DNA of 44,798 bases from Lachnospiraceae bacterium (GTDB lineage Bacteria > Bacillota > Clostridia > Lachnospirales > Lachnospiraceae), in the NCBI GenBank assembly GCA_024403335.1, contig JAKSSA010000011.1:1-44798 (forward strand), read 5' to 3'. Shown here one piece after another: positions 23,826-36,788 of the stretch. Numbering within the stretch: position 1 is the stretch's first letter; each line of letters begins with the position of its first letter. The notes under the pieces are model-generated. The model was not told where the DNA came from, did no database searches, and saw only the letters and a list, made by a program, of their open reading frames with translations. A program made the translations under genes and the position numbers.

Positions 23826-24704
23826 TTACTTTTTAGCAAAATGTGTTGCCGGTCTGATATATTCAAAGATTATTGCATCCTTTGTTTTCTCATAATATTT
23901 ACAAGCTGCTTCATCCCTGACAGTCCAAACAACCTGCATTGCACCAAGCTTTTTGGTAAGCTCTAATGATTTTGGTGCTGCAACTGTAGCAAAATCCACT
24001 TCACATGGATTACAAACTGCATTCGTATAAGCAACGAAATTAGGATGACCAACAAAGTTAAACATAAGATGTCCCTGCATAAAAGATACTACTTTGCCAA
24101 GCTTCTTCTCAAATTCTTCCGGAACATCACTTAACTGACCTCTTAAAAGTTCAGGTGCAAACAAATAGAACCATCTTACAATTAAAGGCTGGAAAGACTC
24201 AACACAGAATTCACCTTTATAATCTTTAAGCATCGCATATGCCTTTTCACATAAGGCACGATTCTTTATACCATCTTTTAACTCAACAATCAAAGGCACT
24301 TTACCATCAACAACTTCAAGTACATCCTTAAAAAGAGGTATTCTCTGATTGGTATTTTCAAGTCTGAATTCCTGAAGCTCAGCATAAGTGTAATCCCAAA
24401 TTTTACCGGGAACATTGCAGACTCTCTTCAGCTCATCGTCATGGAATACTACGATTTCATCGTCCTTTGTAAGCTGAATATCAAGCTCGATTCCATATCC
24501 TGCCTCTTTTGCAAGTCTGAAAGCTTCAAGTGAGTTTTCAGGAACACTTTTATCCTTTGTATGCAATCCTCTATGCGCAAAATATCTGCCTGCCACAATT
24601 TTTCTCAATTTCTTATCAGTACACTTTTTAGGACAAACCAAAAACAGTACAGCACCTATAAAAGCGGTAAAAGCAGCTGCAAGCAATTTAAAAAATTTCT
24701 TCAT
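23826..24704 (-). CDS. Glycerophosphodiester phosphodiesterase family protein
   Basis: A 292-residue protein with one N-terminal hydrophobic segment (about 5-25, ending VLFLVCPKKC) that could anchor it in the membrane or act as an uncleaved signal. The GDPD domain follows: FAHRGLH holds the first catalytic histidine, PENSLEAFRLA and ELDIQLTKDDEIVVFHDD the metal ligands and second histidine. VELKDG and the late VWTVRDE complete the barrel. It would release glycerol-3-phosphate from glycerophosphodiesters, perhaps from phospholipid or teichoic acid turnover. The ATG at 24704 is preferred over GTG 24710, with GAAGGA seven bases upstream. Confidence 0.9.
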   Translation of the reverse strand: MKKFFKLLAAAFTAFIGAVLFLVCPKKCTDKKLRKIVAGRYFAHRGLHTKDKSVPENSLEAFRLAKEAGYGIELDIQLTKDDEIVVFHDDELKRVCNVPGKIWDYTYAELQEFRLENTNQRIPLFKDVLEVVDGKVPLIVELKDGIKNRALCEKAYAMLKDYKGEFCVESFQPLIVRWFYLFAPELLRGQLSDVPEEFEKKLGKVVSFMQGHLMFNFVGHPNFVAYTNAVCNPCEVDFATVAAPKSLELTKKLGAMQVVWTVRDEAACKYYEKTKDAIIFEYIRPATHFAKK

Positions 24705-24754
24705 AAGCACTTCCTTCCGAGAATAAATCTCGAGTAATTCTTTTTGTAGTATTT

Positions 24755-24783
24755 ATTATAGCACATATTAGTAGAATTGTTAA
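24755..24783 (-). promoter_or_regulatory. Promoter of gdpD-deoB
   Basis: On the minus strand TTAACA (24778-24783), 17 bases, then a perfect TATAAT (24755-24760). The start would be near 24748, about 44 bases before the gdpD ATG. Confidence 0.72.
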
Positions 24784-24796
24784 GTTAGAAGTATCT

Positions 24797-24856
24797 GTGG
24801 TTATTTATGTGCTTATTTATGTGGTTATTGATGTGGCTATTGATGTGGCTATTTTA
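24797..24856. repeat. 12-bp tandem repeat, five copies
   Basis: The units GTGGTTATTTAT, GTGCTTATTTAT, GTGGTTATTGAT, GTGGCTATTGAT and GTGGCTATTTTA follow one another exactly. They lie upstream of the gdpD promoter and downstream of the V-ATPase terminator. Confidence 0.93.
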
Positions 24857-24888
24857 TACTAATTTATATAAATAACTACTATATGACG

Positions 24889-24917
24889 TAAAAATCCCCC
24901 CTGATTTCTCAGGAGGG
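24889..24917 (-). terminator. Terminator of the V-ATPase operon
   Basis: A 9-bp stem (24896-24904 with 24909-24917) has a TTTC loop. On the minus strand the one irregular pair is G-U, while on the plus strand it is C-A. The minus strand continues into a T-run. It lies ten bases after the subunit D stop. Confidence 0.85.
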
Positions 24918-24926
24918 AATATCAAC

Positions 24927-25595
24927 TTATTCATTGACCTGTTTTTCTGTGTAGTGATGTGCCTGCTCAAGCATCATATCCTTTACCTTCATCAAACGAA
25001 TCTGGGTACTACGCTCATTCTCATCAAGTTTCATAACAATATACTTAATCTGAGACTGAGTCTGAGGAATAACTACATGCTCTAAGGCATTAACTCTACG
25101 GCGTGTCTTCTCGATTTCAGAAGCCATTAACTGACAGGCCTTTTCTTTCTGGGCCAGCTCAAGCATATCAGGAAGAATATCAGCAAGAGATTTAACCGCA
25201 TCATCTAAGTCTGCTGAGGTGGATGCATAACCATAACAATATATATCATTAGGATCAGCAGTTCTTGTCTTATATTCAAAGACAGGAATATCCACGCTCA
25301 TGATGTTCCTTGTAGATGACTCTAAGCTTACCTCCTGGCGGGGTGCCATCAAAGCTTCGTTAAGAGTTTCATTCTCCATTGAAGCTCTGGCAAGGACAAA
25401 ATTTCCATTTGCCTGTAAAATGCCCTGTTCAACTTTTTCCCTCAATGCCTTATTCTCTCGAACCATGTCGAGGAACTGACGCATCAACTCATCTCGTTTA
25501 TCCTTTAAAAGCTTATGTCCGCGGCGTGCGGTTGCAAGCTTCTTCTTTAAACGAGTGAGCTCCATTCTGGTAGGGTTCACCTGTTTTCCGGCCAT
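24927..25595 (-). CDS. ntpD: V-type ATP synthase/ATPase subunit D
   Basis: A 222-residue protein of normal length forming the central rotor shaft. The N-terminal NPTRMELTRLKKKLATARRG is the subunit D signature; long helices follow, and the C-terminal coiled coil is ASEIEKTRRRVNALEHVVIPQ. It couples ATP hydrolysis in the A3B3 head to rotation of the K ring. It is last in the nine-gene operon, 11 bases after subunit B, and a terminator follows. Confidence 0.96.
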   Translation of the reverse strand: MAGKQVNPTRMELTRLKKKLATARRGHKLLKDKRDELMRQFLDMVRENKALREKVEQGILQANGNFVLARASMENETLNEALMAPRQEVSLESSTRNIMSVDIPVFEYKTRTADPNDIYCYGYASTSADLDDAVKSLADILPDMLELAQKEKACQLMASEIEKTRRRVNALEHVVIPQTQSQIKYIVMKLDENERSTQIRLMKVKDMMLEQAHHYTEKQVNE

Positions 25596-25606
25596 CTTGC
25601 TCTCCT

Positions 25607-26980
25607 TTATTTCTTCTCGTAATACTGATCAAGGAACTGATCCTTAATACGCTTCAATTCTGCTCTCGGTAAGATTCTCAAAAGTTCCCAACCGATTTCA
25701 AGAGTAGATTCAATATCTCTGTTTGCCTCAAAGCCCTGTGAAACATAAAGCTTCTCGAACTTGTCAGCAAATTCAGCATAAAGCTTATCAATATCTGTCA
25801 AAGCTGCTTCACCCAAAACTACCATCAATTCCTTAGCTTCCTTACCACGCGCATATGCGGCAAAAAGCTGGTTCATTGTATTAGCATGGTCTGCTCTTGT
25901 CTTACCTTCACCAATACCCTTATCCTTCAAACGTGAAAGTGAGGGAAGAACATCGATAGGAGGCTGAATACCCTGACGATGAAGTTCACGTGAAAGAATA
26001 ATCTGTCCTTCTGTGATGTAACCTGTTAAGTCAGGGATAGGATGTGTCTTGTCATCTTCAGGCATGGTAAGAATAGGAATCATGGTGATTGAACCATTTG
26101 AGCCCTTCTTACGTCCGGCACGCTCATAAAGCTGAGCAAGGTCAGTATACATGTAACCGGGATAACCACGACGTCCGGGAACTTCCTTACGTGCTGCTGA
26201 AATTTCACGAAGTGAGTCAGCATAGTTAGTAATATCTGTAAGGATAACAAGAACGTGCATGCCCTTTTCAAATGCAAGATATTCAGCTGCGGTCAAAGCC
26301 ATACGAGGTGTTGCAATTCTTTCTACTGCAGGGTCATTTGCAAGATTGATAAACATTACTGATCTGTCAATAGCGCCTGTTTCGCGGAAAGATTCTGTGA
26401 AATAGTTTGCTTCTTCGAAAGTAATACCCATCGCAGCAAATACTACCGCGAACTGCTCATTTGTTCCTCTAACCTTAGCCTGACGAGCAATCTGTGCTGC
26501 AAGCTCAGCATGAGGAAGACCTGAAGCTGAGAAGATAGGAAGCTTCTGACCACGAACCAGTGTATTAAGACCGTCGATTGCAGAAACACCTGTCTGAATG
26601 AATTCCTGAGGGTAGTTACGAGCTGCAGGATTCATAGGGAGACCGTTAATATCCATTCTCTTCTCAGGAAGAATTTCAGGGCCATTATCGATAGGTCTTC
26701 CAAGTCCGTCGAATACACGACTTAACATATCTTCAGAAACACCAAGTTCCATTGTTCTTCCAAGGAAACGAACCTTAGAATCTGAAAGGTTAATACCGGT
26801 TGAGTTTTCAAATAACTGAACCAATGCGTCGCTACCATTAATTTCAAGAACCTTACAACGTCTCTTTTCACCGCTTGAAAGTTCGATTTCAGCAAGTTCG
26901 TTGTAGCAAACGCCTTCAACACCTTTTACCAGCATCAGAGGGCCGGCAACCTCTTGAATAGTTTTATATTCCTTCGGCAT
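25607..26980 (-). CDS. ntpB: V-type ATPase subunit B (non-catalytic)
   Basis: A 457-residue head subunit. It lacks a true Walker A: the region reads [18 protein letters not shown], as expected for B subunits. The arginine-finger region is visible ([20 protein letters not shown] and [18 protein letters not shown]). It alternates with subunit A in the hexameric head. It starts three bases after the subunit A stop. Confidence 0.97.
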   Translation of the reverse strand: MPKEYKTIQEVAGPLMLVKGVEGVCYNELAEIELSSGEKRRCKVLEINGSDALVQLFENSTGINLSDSKVRFLGRTMELGVSEDMLSRVFDGLGRPIDNGPEILPEKRMDINGLPMNPAARNYPQEFIQTGVSAIDGLNTLVRGQKLPIFSASGLPHAELAAQIARQAKVRGTNEQFAVVFAAMGITFEEANYFTESFRETGAIDRSVMFINLANDPAVERIATPRMALTAAEYLAFEKGMHVLVILTDITNYADSLREISAARKEVPGRRGYPGYMYTDLAQLYERAGRKKGSNGSITMIPILTMPEDDKTHPIPDLTGYITEGQIILSRELHRQGIQPPIDVLPSLSRLKDKGIGEGKTRADHANTMNQLFAAYARGKEAKELMVVLGEAALTDIDKLYAEFADKFEKLYVSQGFEANRDIESTLEIGWELLRILPRAELKRIKDQFLDQYYEKK

Positions 26981-26983
26981 TTA

Positions 26984-28750
26984 TCAACCCTCCTCATTCT
27001 TTAAATTTTCAAGCTCTTTAGCTAAATCAGCTATAATTGACTTATATTCGTCATCAAGCTTGTCTTCAGTAATATACTTATAACGACCAATTCTTTCACG
27101 AACAGCCATCTTTGAAAGCTTTTCAATATTAACGCCTTCCTTCAAAGCAGTCTGTGACATGTCATAGAATTCAAGAACAAGATTCATCATCTTATACTGC
27201 TTTTTAAGTGAAGAATATGTATCAACTTCATGGAAAGCATCCTGATGTAAGAAGTCTTCACGAATAGAACGTGCGGCTTCAAGCTTTAAACGGTCAGGTG
27301 CTGAAAGGGCATCCATACCAACGAGCTGTACGATTTCCTGCAATGCAGCTTCATCAGAAAGAATAGACATCAATCTGCCTCTTGCATCCATCCAAGGGCC
27401 GCCTGCTTCCTTATTAAACCACTTTGTCATGTTACTTACATAGTTTGAGTAACTTGTCAGCCAGTTAATTGCAGGGAAGTGACGCTTGTAAGCAAGTGAT
27501 GAATCCAAGCTCCAGAATACCTTTACGATACGGAGTGTTGCCTGTGATACAGGTTCTGAAATATCACCACCAGGAGGTGATACAGCGCCGATAACTGAAA
27601 GTGCACCCTCTCTGCCTTCTGTACCATTTGAGATAACTCTACCTGCACGTTCATAGAACTGAGCAAGACGAGAACCAAGATATGCAGGATAACCTTCTTC
27701 ACCGGGCATTTCTTCAAGACGACCTGACATTTCACGTAATGCTTCTGCCCAACGTGAGGTTGAGTCAGCCATCAAAGCTACTGAATAACCCATGTCGCGG
27801 AAATATTCAGCAATTGTAATACCTACATAAATTGATGCTTCTCGAGCAGCAACGGGCATATCTGAAGTATTTGCAATCAAAACGGTTCTTTCCATCAAAG
27901 AATGTCCTGTCTTAGGATCCTTCAATTCAGGGAATTCGTTCAAAACGTCAGTCATTTCGTTACCACGTTCACCGCATCCAATGTAAACAACGATATCTGC
28001 ATCTGCCCACTTAGCAAGCTGATGCTGAACAACTGTCTTACCACTTCCGAAAGGACCGGGAACAGCTGCAACACCACCCTTTGCAATAGGGAATAAAGTA
28101 TCGATAACTCTCTGTCCTGTTACAAGCGGCATATCAGGTGATAACTTCTTCTGGTATGGTCTTCCCTTACGAACAGGCCATTTCTGAAGCATGGTAACAG
28201 CTTTTTCTGTTCCATCTGTAAGCTCAAGAGTACATACTGTATCATCAAGCTTGAAATCGCCTTCCTTAATATCCTTGATTGTTCCTTCCAATCCGTTAGG
28301 AACCATAATCTTCTGTAAAACTACGGCTGTTTCCTGAACAGTACCAATGATATCGCCACCGATAACCTTGTCACCCTTCTTTAAAACAGGTACAAAATGC
28401 CAAACAGTTTCTCTCTTCAAAGAAGGAACCTCTACACCACGTGTAAGGTTTGAACCTGTCTGATTCATAATTTCAACCAACGGTCTCTGAATACCATCGA
28501 AAATACTTCCGATAAGACCGGGGCCTAACTCAACGCTTAAAGGAGCACCGGTTGATACTACGGGTTCTCCGGGTCCGAGACCTGATGTCTCTTCATATAC
28601 CTGGATTGAAGCCTGATCACCGTGAATTTCGATTACCTCTCCAATGAGACGCTGGGAACTAACACGTACAACGTCGAACATGTTAGCGTCACGCATGCCT
28701 TCTGCGATAACAAGAGGGCCGGCAACTTTCTTTATTGTCCCTTGACTCAT
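26984..28750 (-). CDS. ntpA: V-type ATPase subunit A (catalytic)
   Basis: A 588-residue catalytic subunit. Walker A is [19 protein letters not shown], the conserved region [15 protein letters not shown] follows, and [21 protein letters not shown] holds Walker B and its neighbours. The non-homologous insert (about 110-200) that marks V/A-type A subunits is present. It hydrolyses ATP, or makes it if run in reverse. A 12-base gap separates it from subunit F. Confidence 0.97.
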   Translation of the reverse strand: MSQGTIKKVAGPLVIAEGMRDANMFDVVRVSSQRLIGEVIEIHGDQASIQVYEETSGLGPGEPVVSTGAPLSVELGPGLIGSIFDGIQRPLVEIMNQTGSNLTRGVEVPSLKRETVWHFVPVLKKGDKVIGGDIIGTVQETAVVLQKIMVPNGLEGTIKDIKEGDFKLDDTVCTLELTDGTEKAVTMLQKWPVRKGRPYQKKLSPDMPLVTGQRVIDTLFPIAKGGVAAVPGPFGSGKTVVQHQLAKWADADIVVYIGCGERGNEMTDVLNEFPELKDPKTGHSLMERTVLIANTSDMPVAAREASIYVGITIAEYFRDMGYSVALMADSTSRWAEALREMSGRLEEMPGEEGYPAYLGSRLAQFYERAGRVISNGTEGREGALSVIGAVSPPGGDISEPVSQATLRIVKVFWSLDSSLAYKRHFPAINWLTSYSNYVSNMTKWFNKEAGGPWMDARGRLMSILSDEAALQEIVQLVGMDALSAPDRLKLEAARSIREDFLHQDAFHEVDTYSSLKKQYKMMNLVLEFYDMSQTALKEGVNIEKLSKMAVRERIGRYKYITEDKLDDEYKSIIADLAKELENLKNEEG

Positions 28751-28762
28751 ATCATTCCTCCA

Positions 28763-29080
28763 TTAATTATTAAAAATAATATCCGATCCGACAGCCTGTT
28801 CAACAAGCTTCTTCACATTTGCAATACCTGCGCCCGTATTTCCGGATACTCCGGGAATCGGAATGATTGCGGGGAGAATCTGCTCCCTGTATTTCTCAAC
28901 TTCTTTGTCCAAAGCTGAAAGAAGGTTTTCTGTAATATAGATAACAGCATAACCATCTTCTGCAATCTTCTTCAGGGTTTCAACTGCTTCCTCATCTGAT
29001 AAAACGGGGAAAGTTTCAAGACCTAATGCAGCGAAACCGTAAATTGAATCACGGTCGCCCAAAACAGCTATCTTATACAT
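28763..29080 (-). CDS. ntpG: V-type ATPase subunit F (NtpG)
   Basis: A 105-residue Rossmann-like stalk subunit starting MYKIAVLGDRDSIYGFAALG, with YAVIYITENLL in the middle and IIPIPGVSG as the conserved late motif. It binds subunit D in the rotor. Its start overlaps the end of subunit C by eight bases, so translation is coupled. Confidence 0.93.
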   Translation of the reverse strand: MYKIAVLGDRDSIYGFAALGLETFPVLSDEEAVETLKKIAEDGYAVIYITENLLSALDKEVEKYREQILPAIIPIPGVSGNTGAGIANVKKLVEQAVGSDIIFNN

Positions 29081-30038
29081 ACATTTCCCTCATTCTTTCC
29101 CGTATTGCCTCCTCCGGTAATCCGTTAAGCTTACCTGAAAGAATAATACGTACAGATTTCAATTCATTCTCACGAGCCAGAACATAGGCTGCAAGAGGTG
29201 ATATTGTAAAAGGATTATACTTTTGCGGACGGATAAGGTCCATCATTTTATTATCACACCAGCATTCAAAAGCTGAAGGAGACTTACGGATTGCCTGAAT
29301 GGCATCATGATAAGCAGTATTCTCAAGATAAGCATAAATACTTTCCAAGCCTGCCAAACTTGCCTCTGTCAAAGCCTTTATATCAAGTGTGTCGCAAGCA
29401 ACAAAAGCTTCCTTCAAAAATGAAATTGGCTTCTTTGTCTTTGCACTTCGGATTGCCACGTTGATATTTGCTGCAACTACCTTCATCTCGGCATATGTAG
29501 CAAAAAGCTCATTTTTGCTTTCCTTGCCTGATTTGTAAAGTGCTTCAAGCGAATATTTATCAACGACTGTATCCATCATCTGACTGTCCCCTGTCTTAAA
29601 CAAGATATCATATGCCTTATCAGCACATTCTCTCATGCTTTCAGGGAGCAGTGAAAAATCCTTTTCAGTTACGGCTTTCAATACAACCACAGGGTCAACC
29701 GTAGCATTCTTCATAAAGATTGCCGGTATCTCTTTTCCTAAATAAACCTGTTTGATAGCCGCTTTTAAGTTATGAAAATCGTTCGGATAAAGGAATATGT
29801 TAAATACTGACATATCCTCTACCATTTCGCGCATCAAACTCCATGTTTTTTCACGTTCAAGTGAAAGGAACTGTTCCGGAGTCTTGTCCTCGCAATCCCA
29901 ACCATAATCAGTCAAAATGTTTGTGCAATCCTTAACTGTTTTGCACGACATGAGCTGATCGAGTGTCTGCTGTTTAAGAAGCGAATTTTCTTTAGCACGA
30001 ATACGAGCGACCGCGTAAATATATTGGTTCTCGGCCAT
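29073..30038 (-). CDS. ntpC: V-type ATPase subunit C (Vo connector)
   Basis: A 321-residue all-helical protein of the d/C family that links the central stalk to the membrane ring. It starts AENQYIYAVARIRAKENSLL, and has FLYPNDFHNLKAAIKQ and the late KYNPFTISPLAAYVLARENE, which are typical of the family. It lies between E and F as in Enterococcus hirae. Confidence 0.94.
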   Translation of the reverse strand: MAENQYIYAVARIRAKENSLLKQQTLDQLMSCKTVKDCTNILTDYGWDCEDKTPEQFLSLEREKTWSLMREMVEDMSVFNIFLYPNDFHNLKAAIKQVYLGKEIPAIFMKNATVDPVVVLKAVTEKDFSLLPESMRECADKAYDILFKTGDSQMMDTVVDKYSLEALYKSGKESKNELFATYAEMKVVAANINVAIRSAKTKKPISFLKEAFVACDTLDIKALTEASLAGLESIYAYLENTAYHDAIQAIRKSPSAFECWCDNKMMDLIRPQKYNPFTISPLAAYVLARENELKSVRIILSGKLNGLPEEAIRERMREMYV

Positions 30039-30062
30039 ATTTCCTCATTTCTGCCAAATGGC

Positions 30063-30638
30063 TTAGTTAAACAACATTTCTCTGATTTTATCGCAAAGAT
30101 TTTCCTTTTCAGCTGAAAAAATCGCATCGAATGAACAATTTTCTTCTATGTCCTGATAATTCAGAACGAAACCACCTTCAAACTTACCGGTTTCTTTTGC
30201 AACCTTAAGCTGGTGTTTCTCAATTTCTGCCTTGAAATCATCTGTGATACGCTTCTTGTCCTTTGCAGAAAGAATAATCTCACCTTTTTCCTTCAAAGCA
30301 TACTTATTGAGCAGTTTAGCAAGGAACTCAAAGTAATCCGCAACATCAAGTGAATTAAGATGCTTCTGTGCTTTAACAAAAACATCATCAATAATTTCCT
30401 GCTTAGCCTTTAAAAGAAGCTTTCTTTCTGTCAAAGCTGCGGTAGAATCACCACGCTGCTTGGCAACTTCCTTCATGGAAGCATACTTTGCATCAATTGA
30501 TGCCTGAATAGCAGCACATTCCTTGTCACCTTCTGAAGTGATTACGGCTGCTTCTTCATTGGCTGCTGCGATAATCTTGTCGGACTCTTCTTTAGCTTCA
30601 AGCTTAATCTGCTCTAATATTTTTTCCAGTCCAGTCAT
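30063..30638 (-). CDS. ntpE: V-type ATPase subunit E (peripheral stalk)
   Basis: A 191-residue protein. The N-terminal half (1-95) is a long charged helix (GLEKILEQIKLEAKEESDKI) that would pair with the coiled-coil protein encoded at 33193-33504. The C-terminal half is the globular domain that touches the head. GGAGAG precedes the ATG. Confidence 0.9.
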   Translation of the reverse strand: MTGLEKILEQIKLEAKEESDKIIAAANEEAAVITSEGDKECAAIQASIDAKYASMKEVAKQRGDSTAALTERKLLLKAKQEIIDDVFVKAQKHLNSLDVADYFEFLAKLLNKYALKEKGEIILSAKDKKRITDDFKAEIEKHQLKVAKETGKFEGGFVLNYQDIEENCSFDAIFSAEKENLCDKIREMLFN

Positions 30639-30665
30639 AGAATCTCTCCAATCGATTTTTTACTA

Positions 30666-33153
<2,488 letters not shown>

Positions 33154-33192
33154 AAACTGTTCCTCCTTCTTTATTTTTTCTTTTTTGTAAAA

Positions 33193-33504
33193 CTACTTCA
33201 CTAACTCTGCACATACTACTGCAATTGCATCTTCTGCCTTAGCATCTGCTGCGGCTTTCAAATCATCAATCTTCTTCTGTGCATCTTCAGCTGCTTTCTC
33301 GCTCTTTGTTGCATTTTTCTTTTCGAGTTCGCCAGCAAGCTTTTCTTCATCCTTAGCAGCTTTTTCAGCTATTGCCTGCTTTTTAGCAGCAACAGCTTCC
33401 CTGGCTTTACTAAGAATTTCTTCTTTTTGAGCATTTGCGCTCTTAATCAATGCTGCAGCCTCTTCTTCAACTGCTCTTACAGCATCAATTGCTTCTTTTG
33501 CCAT
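33193..33504 (-). CDS. ntpF: Coiled-coil V-ATPase peripheral stalk subunit (G/H type, NtpF-like)
   Basis: A 103-residue alanine-, lysine- and glutamate-rich protein, predicted to be one continuous helix. The family is called from this composition, its length and its place as first gene before subunit I, as in Enterococcus hirae. It should pair with subunit E to form the outer stalk. Sequence alone would not identify it. Confidence 0.8.
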   Translation of the reverse strand: MAKEAIDAVRAVEEEAAALIKSANAQKEEILSKAREAVAAKKQAIAEKAAKDEEKLAGELEKKNATKSEKAAEDAQKKIDDLKAAADAKAEDAIAVVCAELVK

Positions 33505-33574
33505 AGTTGTACCTCTCTACTCTTAAGTATATTATTGCACACCAAAAAATGGCGAAATAAAAACTATTCGAAAT

Positions 33575-33603
33575 ATGATAACATAATACTCCACATTTTG
33601 CAA
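33575..33603 (-). promoter_or_regulatory. Promoter of the V-ATPase operon
   Basis: On the minus strand TTGCAA (33598-33603), 17 bases, then TATCAT (33575-33580). The start would be near 33568, giving a leader of about 64 bases with GAGAGG before the ATG. The region 33604-33780 upstream shows no gene or clear signal. Confidence 0.65.
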
Positions 33604-33780
33604 TATTAAGGTGAGCATAAGAATGACTGGGTTAATGGCATCTTTATATTAAATCCGGGTTTACAAATAGAATTCTATTATCACTTTGCCTATCAAGCAG
33701 GCCTGTTTTTACTTGCTTGACCATTTTCAATACCTGAAGTAAATCTTTCAAATTATACTTTAGGTTTATTAGCTATTTGT

Positions 33781-33813
33781 AAAAAAAGACATCTGCAATA
33801 TTATACAGATGCC
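33781..33813 (-). terminator. Terminator of rpiB
   Basis: On the minus strand GGCATCTGT pairs with GCAGATGTC (9 bp, two G-U pairs) and is followed by seven T. It starts ten bases after the rpiB stop. Confidence 0.85.
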
Positions 33814-33822
33814 TTCACCTAA

Positions 33823-34254
33823 TTATTCTTCTTCAAGCATATTCACTCTTCTTATGTGTCTTTCAGCATTACTGAACTTTGTGTCAAGAAATGTATCAAC
33901 AATCTTCAAAGCAAGTCCGACTCCTACAACTCTTCCGCCCATCGCAAGGCAGTTTGCATCGTTATGTAATCTTGTTGCTTCAGCTGAAAAACAATCGCTG
34001 CAAAGAGCACATCTTACTCCTTTAACCTTGTTTGCAGCAATGCTTATACCAATGCCTGTTCCGCAAATCAAAATACCTTTTTCACATTCCCCATCTGCTA
34101 TGGCATGTGCAACCTTTTTTCCATAAATTGGATAATCAACCGCATCAGTTGAATATGTGCCAAAATTTTTATACTCTAATCCTCTTTCTTCAAGATGCTT
34201 AATAACCTCCTGCATCAATTCGTAGCCTGCCTGATCACATCCAAGTGCTATCAT
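33823..34254 (-). CDS. rpiB: Ribose-5-phosphate isomerase B
   Basis: A 143-residue enzyme of normal length that interconverts ribose-5-phosphate and ribulose-5-phosphate. MIALGCDQAG is the conserved start, GILICGTGIGISIAANK holds the catalytic cysteine and phosphate loop, and HNDANCLAMGGRVVG is the final signature. The ATG at 34254 is chosen because AAAGGAG lies just upstream; the longer TTG reading would include that ribosome site. It is probably cotranscribed with the PIN-like gene 124 bases upstream. Confidence 0.95.
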   Translation of the reverse strand: MIALGCDQAGYELMQEVIKHLEERGLEYKNFGTYSTDAVDYPIYGKKVAHAIADGECEKGILICGTGIGISIAANKVKGVRCALCSDCFSAEATRLHNDANCLAMGGRVVGVGLALKIVDTFLDTKFSNAERHIRRVNMLEEE

Positions 34255-34378
34255 ATCAATTCTCCTTTTCAAAATTTTAATCTACATCTTTTCCAATTTT
34301 CTGTATTTTTTAACGGCTTTTATTCAGACTGTTAATAAAATATCAGCTTTTCCTTTTAATCAGTTCTTCTTTTATTAA

Positions 34379-35401
34379 TCAACTCTTTTTCTTCTCTTTA
34401 AAAAGTGGCTTCAGATGCTTATATATCTCTCCGGATTTCTTTGAATCTTTATAAACCGAATTAAGGCCATTATGTATACCCTGCTTTGTCTTATATTTAT
34501 TGAAAACTGTGAGTATTTCTTCTATGTTCTCTGTTTCAGGAATATATTTCCTTAATTCCTCCAGGCTTGTCATACCGGCCTCATTTTCAGCTTCTGATAT
34601 TTTTTCTGCACTCTCTGAAAATTCTATACCTTCTGTCTTCTCAGCGCTATCAGTCTTTTCAGCTTCTCCTGTTTTTTTCGTACTGCCTGTTTTTTCAGTT
34701 TTCTTTTTGCTGCCTGACTTATTCTTCTTTTTAGCTGTTTTTACCACTTCAGAGGCTATTATTTCTTCCTTAATTTCAGGCTTTGTAATTTCCTCGCTGA
34801 CATTTACATTATCAGTATTTTCTACAGCATCCTCGATTTTTGCGACTTCTGTTTTCTCAATTTCATCTTTTACAGTATCTGATATCTCAATTTCATTTTT
34901 AGCCACTAAATCATTTTTTATTTCATCTGCTGCCTGTTTTATGGTCTTTTTTGTATTATCTTTTACTGTAATCTTTTTCTTTGTTTCCTGCTTTTTAACC
35001 GCATCCTTCTTGCCTGTAAGGTTAGGAATTCTTGACACATCTATTCCTTTGCTCTGCCAGAATTTGCAAACATAATCAAAACCTGTATCCTTTGAAACGA
35101 TATAATATTTTCTTTGTTCACCGTTTAAGGCATTCAGCTCATCCTCTTTAATGTTCTCACCTATTACAAAGCCAAGAAAAGTTGCAAGTTGAAAATCCAA
35201 AGCATTCTTGCCGCCAACATCAACCTTGATACACTTAAAAACCGTATCCTTTACGGTTGTCAGCTTCATTACAACATCCAAAGGTATTTCCTTGCAAATC
35301 TGTGAATAAAGCAAATACACGCTGTCACCTATATCCACAACTCTTACATCACCAAGGCCTGAGCCTCCGACATTTTCCATATCAATAAAAAAATAATTCA
35401 T
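34379..35401 (-). CDS. PIN-like domain protein with long low-complexity linker
   Basis: A 340-residue protein. Residues 1-125 start MNYFFIDMENVGGSGL and continue with GKNALDFQLATFLGF and YYIVSKDTGFDYVCKFW; these acidic clusters match PIN-like nucleases whose N-terminus reads F-I-D-x-E-N-V. Residues about 130-270 are a charged linker rich in K, T and E, with KTEKTG/AEKTDS-like near-repeats. The C-terminal 60 residues form a helical tail. It may cut or bind RNA, but this is not shown. The ATG at 35401 is preferred over 35437, because AAGGGG lies six bases before it and the domain begins there. Confidence 0.75.
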   Translation of the reverse strand: MNYFFIDMENVGGSGLGDVRVVDIGDSVYLLYSQICKEIPLDVVMKLTTVKDTVFKCIKVDVGGKNALDFQLATFLGFVIGENIKEDELNALNGEQRKYYIVSKDTGFDYVCKFWQSKGIDVSRIPNLTGKKDAVKKQETKKKITVKDNTKKTIKQAADEIKNDLVAKNEIEISDTVKDEIEKTEVAKIEDAVENTDNVNVSEEITKPEIKEEIIASEVVKTAKKKNKSGSKKKTEKTGSTKKTGEAEKTDSAEKTEGIEFSESAEKISEAENEAGMTSLEELRKYIPETENIEEILTVFNKYKTKQGIHNGLNSVYKDSKKSGEIYKHLKPLFKEKKKS

Positions 35402-35516
35402 GCTTTCCCCTTCATATTCCCTTTTTTCATAACTCATTTGACACTATCTTTCCTTTTTTCGTAGGCATTTTGCGCTATCACTCATTCAGATTACTCATTA
35501 AAAGGAATTATTTATA

Positions 35517-36602
<1,086 letters not shown>

Positions 36603-36704
36603 ATAATTATGCCACTTTATTCATATATAGATTTATTATCGCTGATAATTTTGCTACGGTTGCCTGATTAACAATTATACCCCAGCAAACGATTTAGTAC
36701 AATA

Positions 36705-36756
36705 AAGATTTTTTCAAGAAAAATGCTTTACATAAGGATTTTTTCAAGAAAAATGC
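36705..36756. repeat. Direct repeat of about 22 bp downstream of tsaC and the Rpn gene
   Basis: Two near-identical copies of AAGATTTTTTCAAGAAAAAT plus GC start at 36705 and 36735, 30 bases apart. The second copy leads directly into the Rpn-gene terminator hairpin. Confidence 0.8.
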
Positions 36757-36771
36757 CGCTTGAAAGCGGCA
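36749..36771 (-). terminator. Terminator after the Rpn-like gene
   Basis: The stem TGCCGCT/AGCGGCA with a four-base loop (36754-36771) is followed on the minus strand by five T. It lies 17 bases after the gene stop, and an A-run on the other side may make it bidirectional. Confidence 0.8.
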
Positions 36772-36788
36772 CAAAAAACAGAATCTTT

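Noticed and set aside
34500-35075. A 191-residue serine- and phenylalanine-rich ORF on the plus strand
   Set aside because: It is antisense to the K/E/T-rich linker of the PIN-like gene, which explains its composition.
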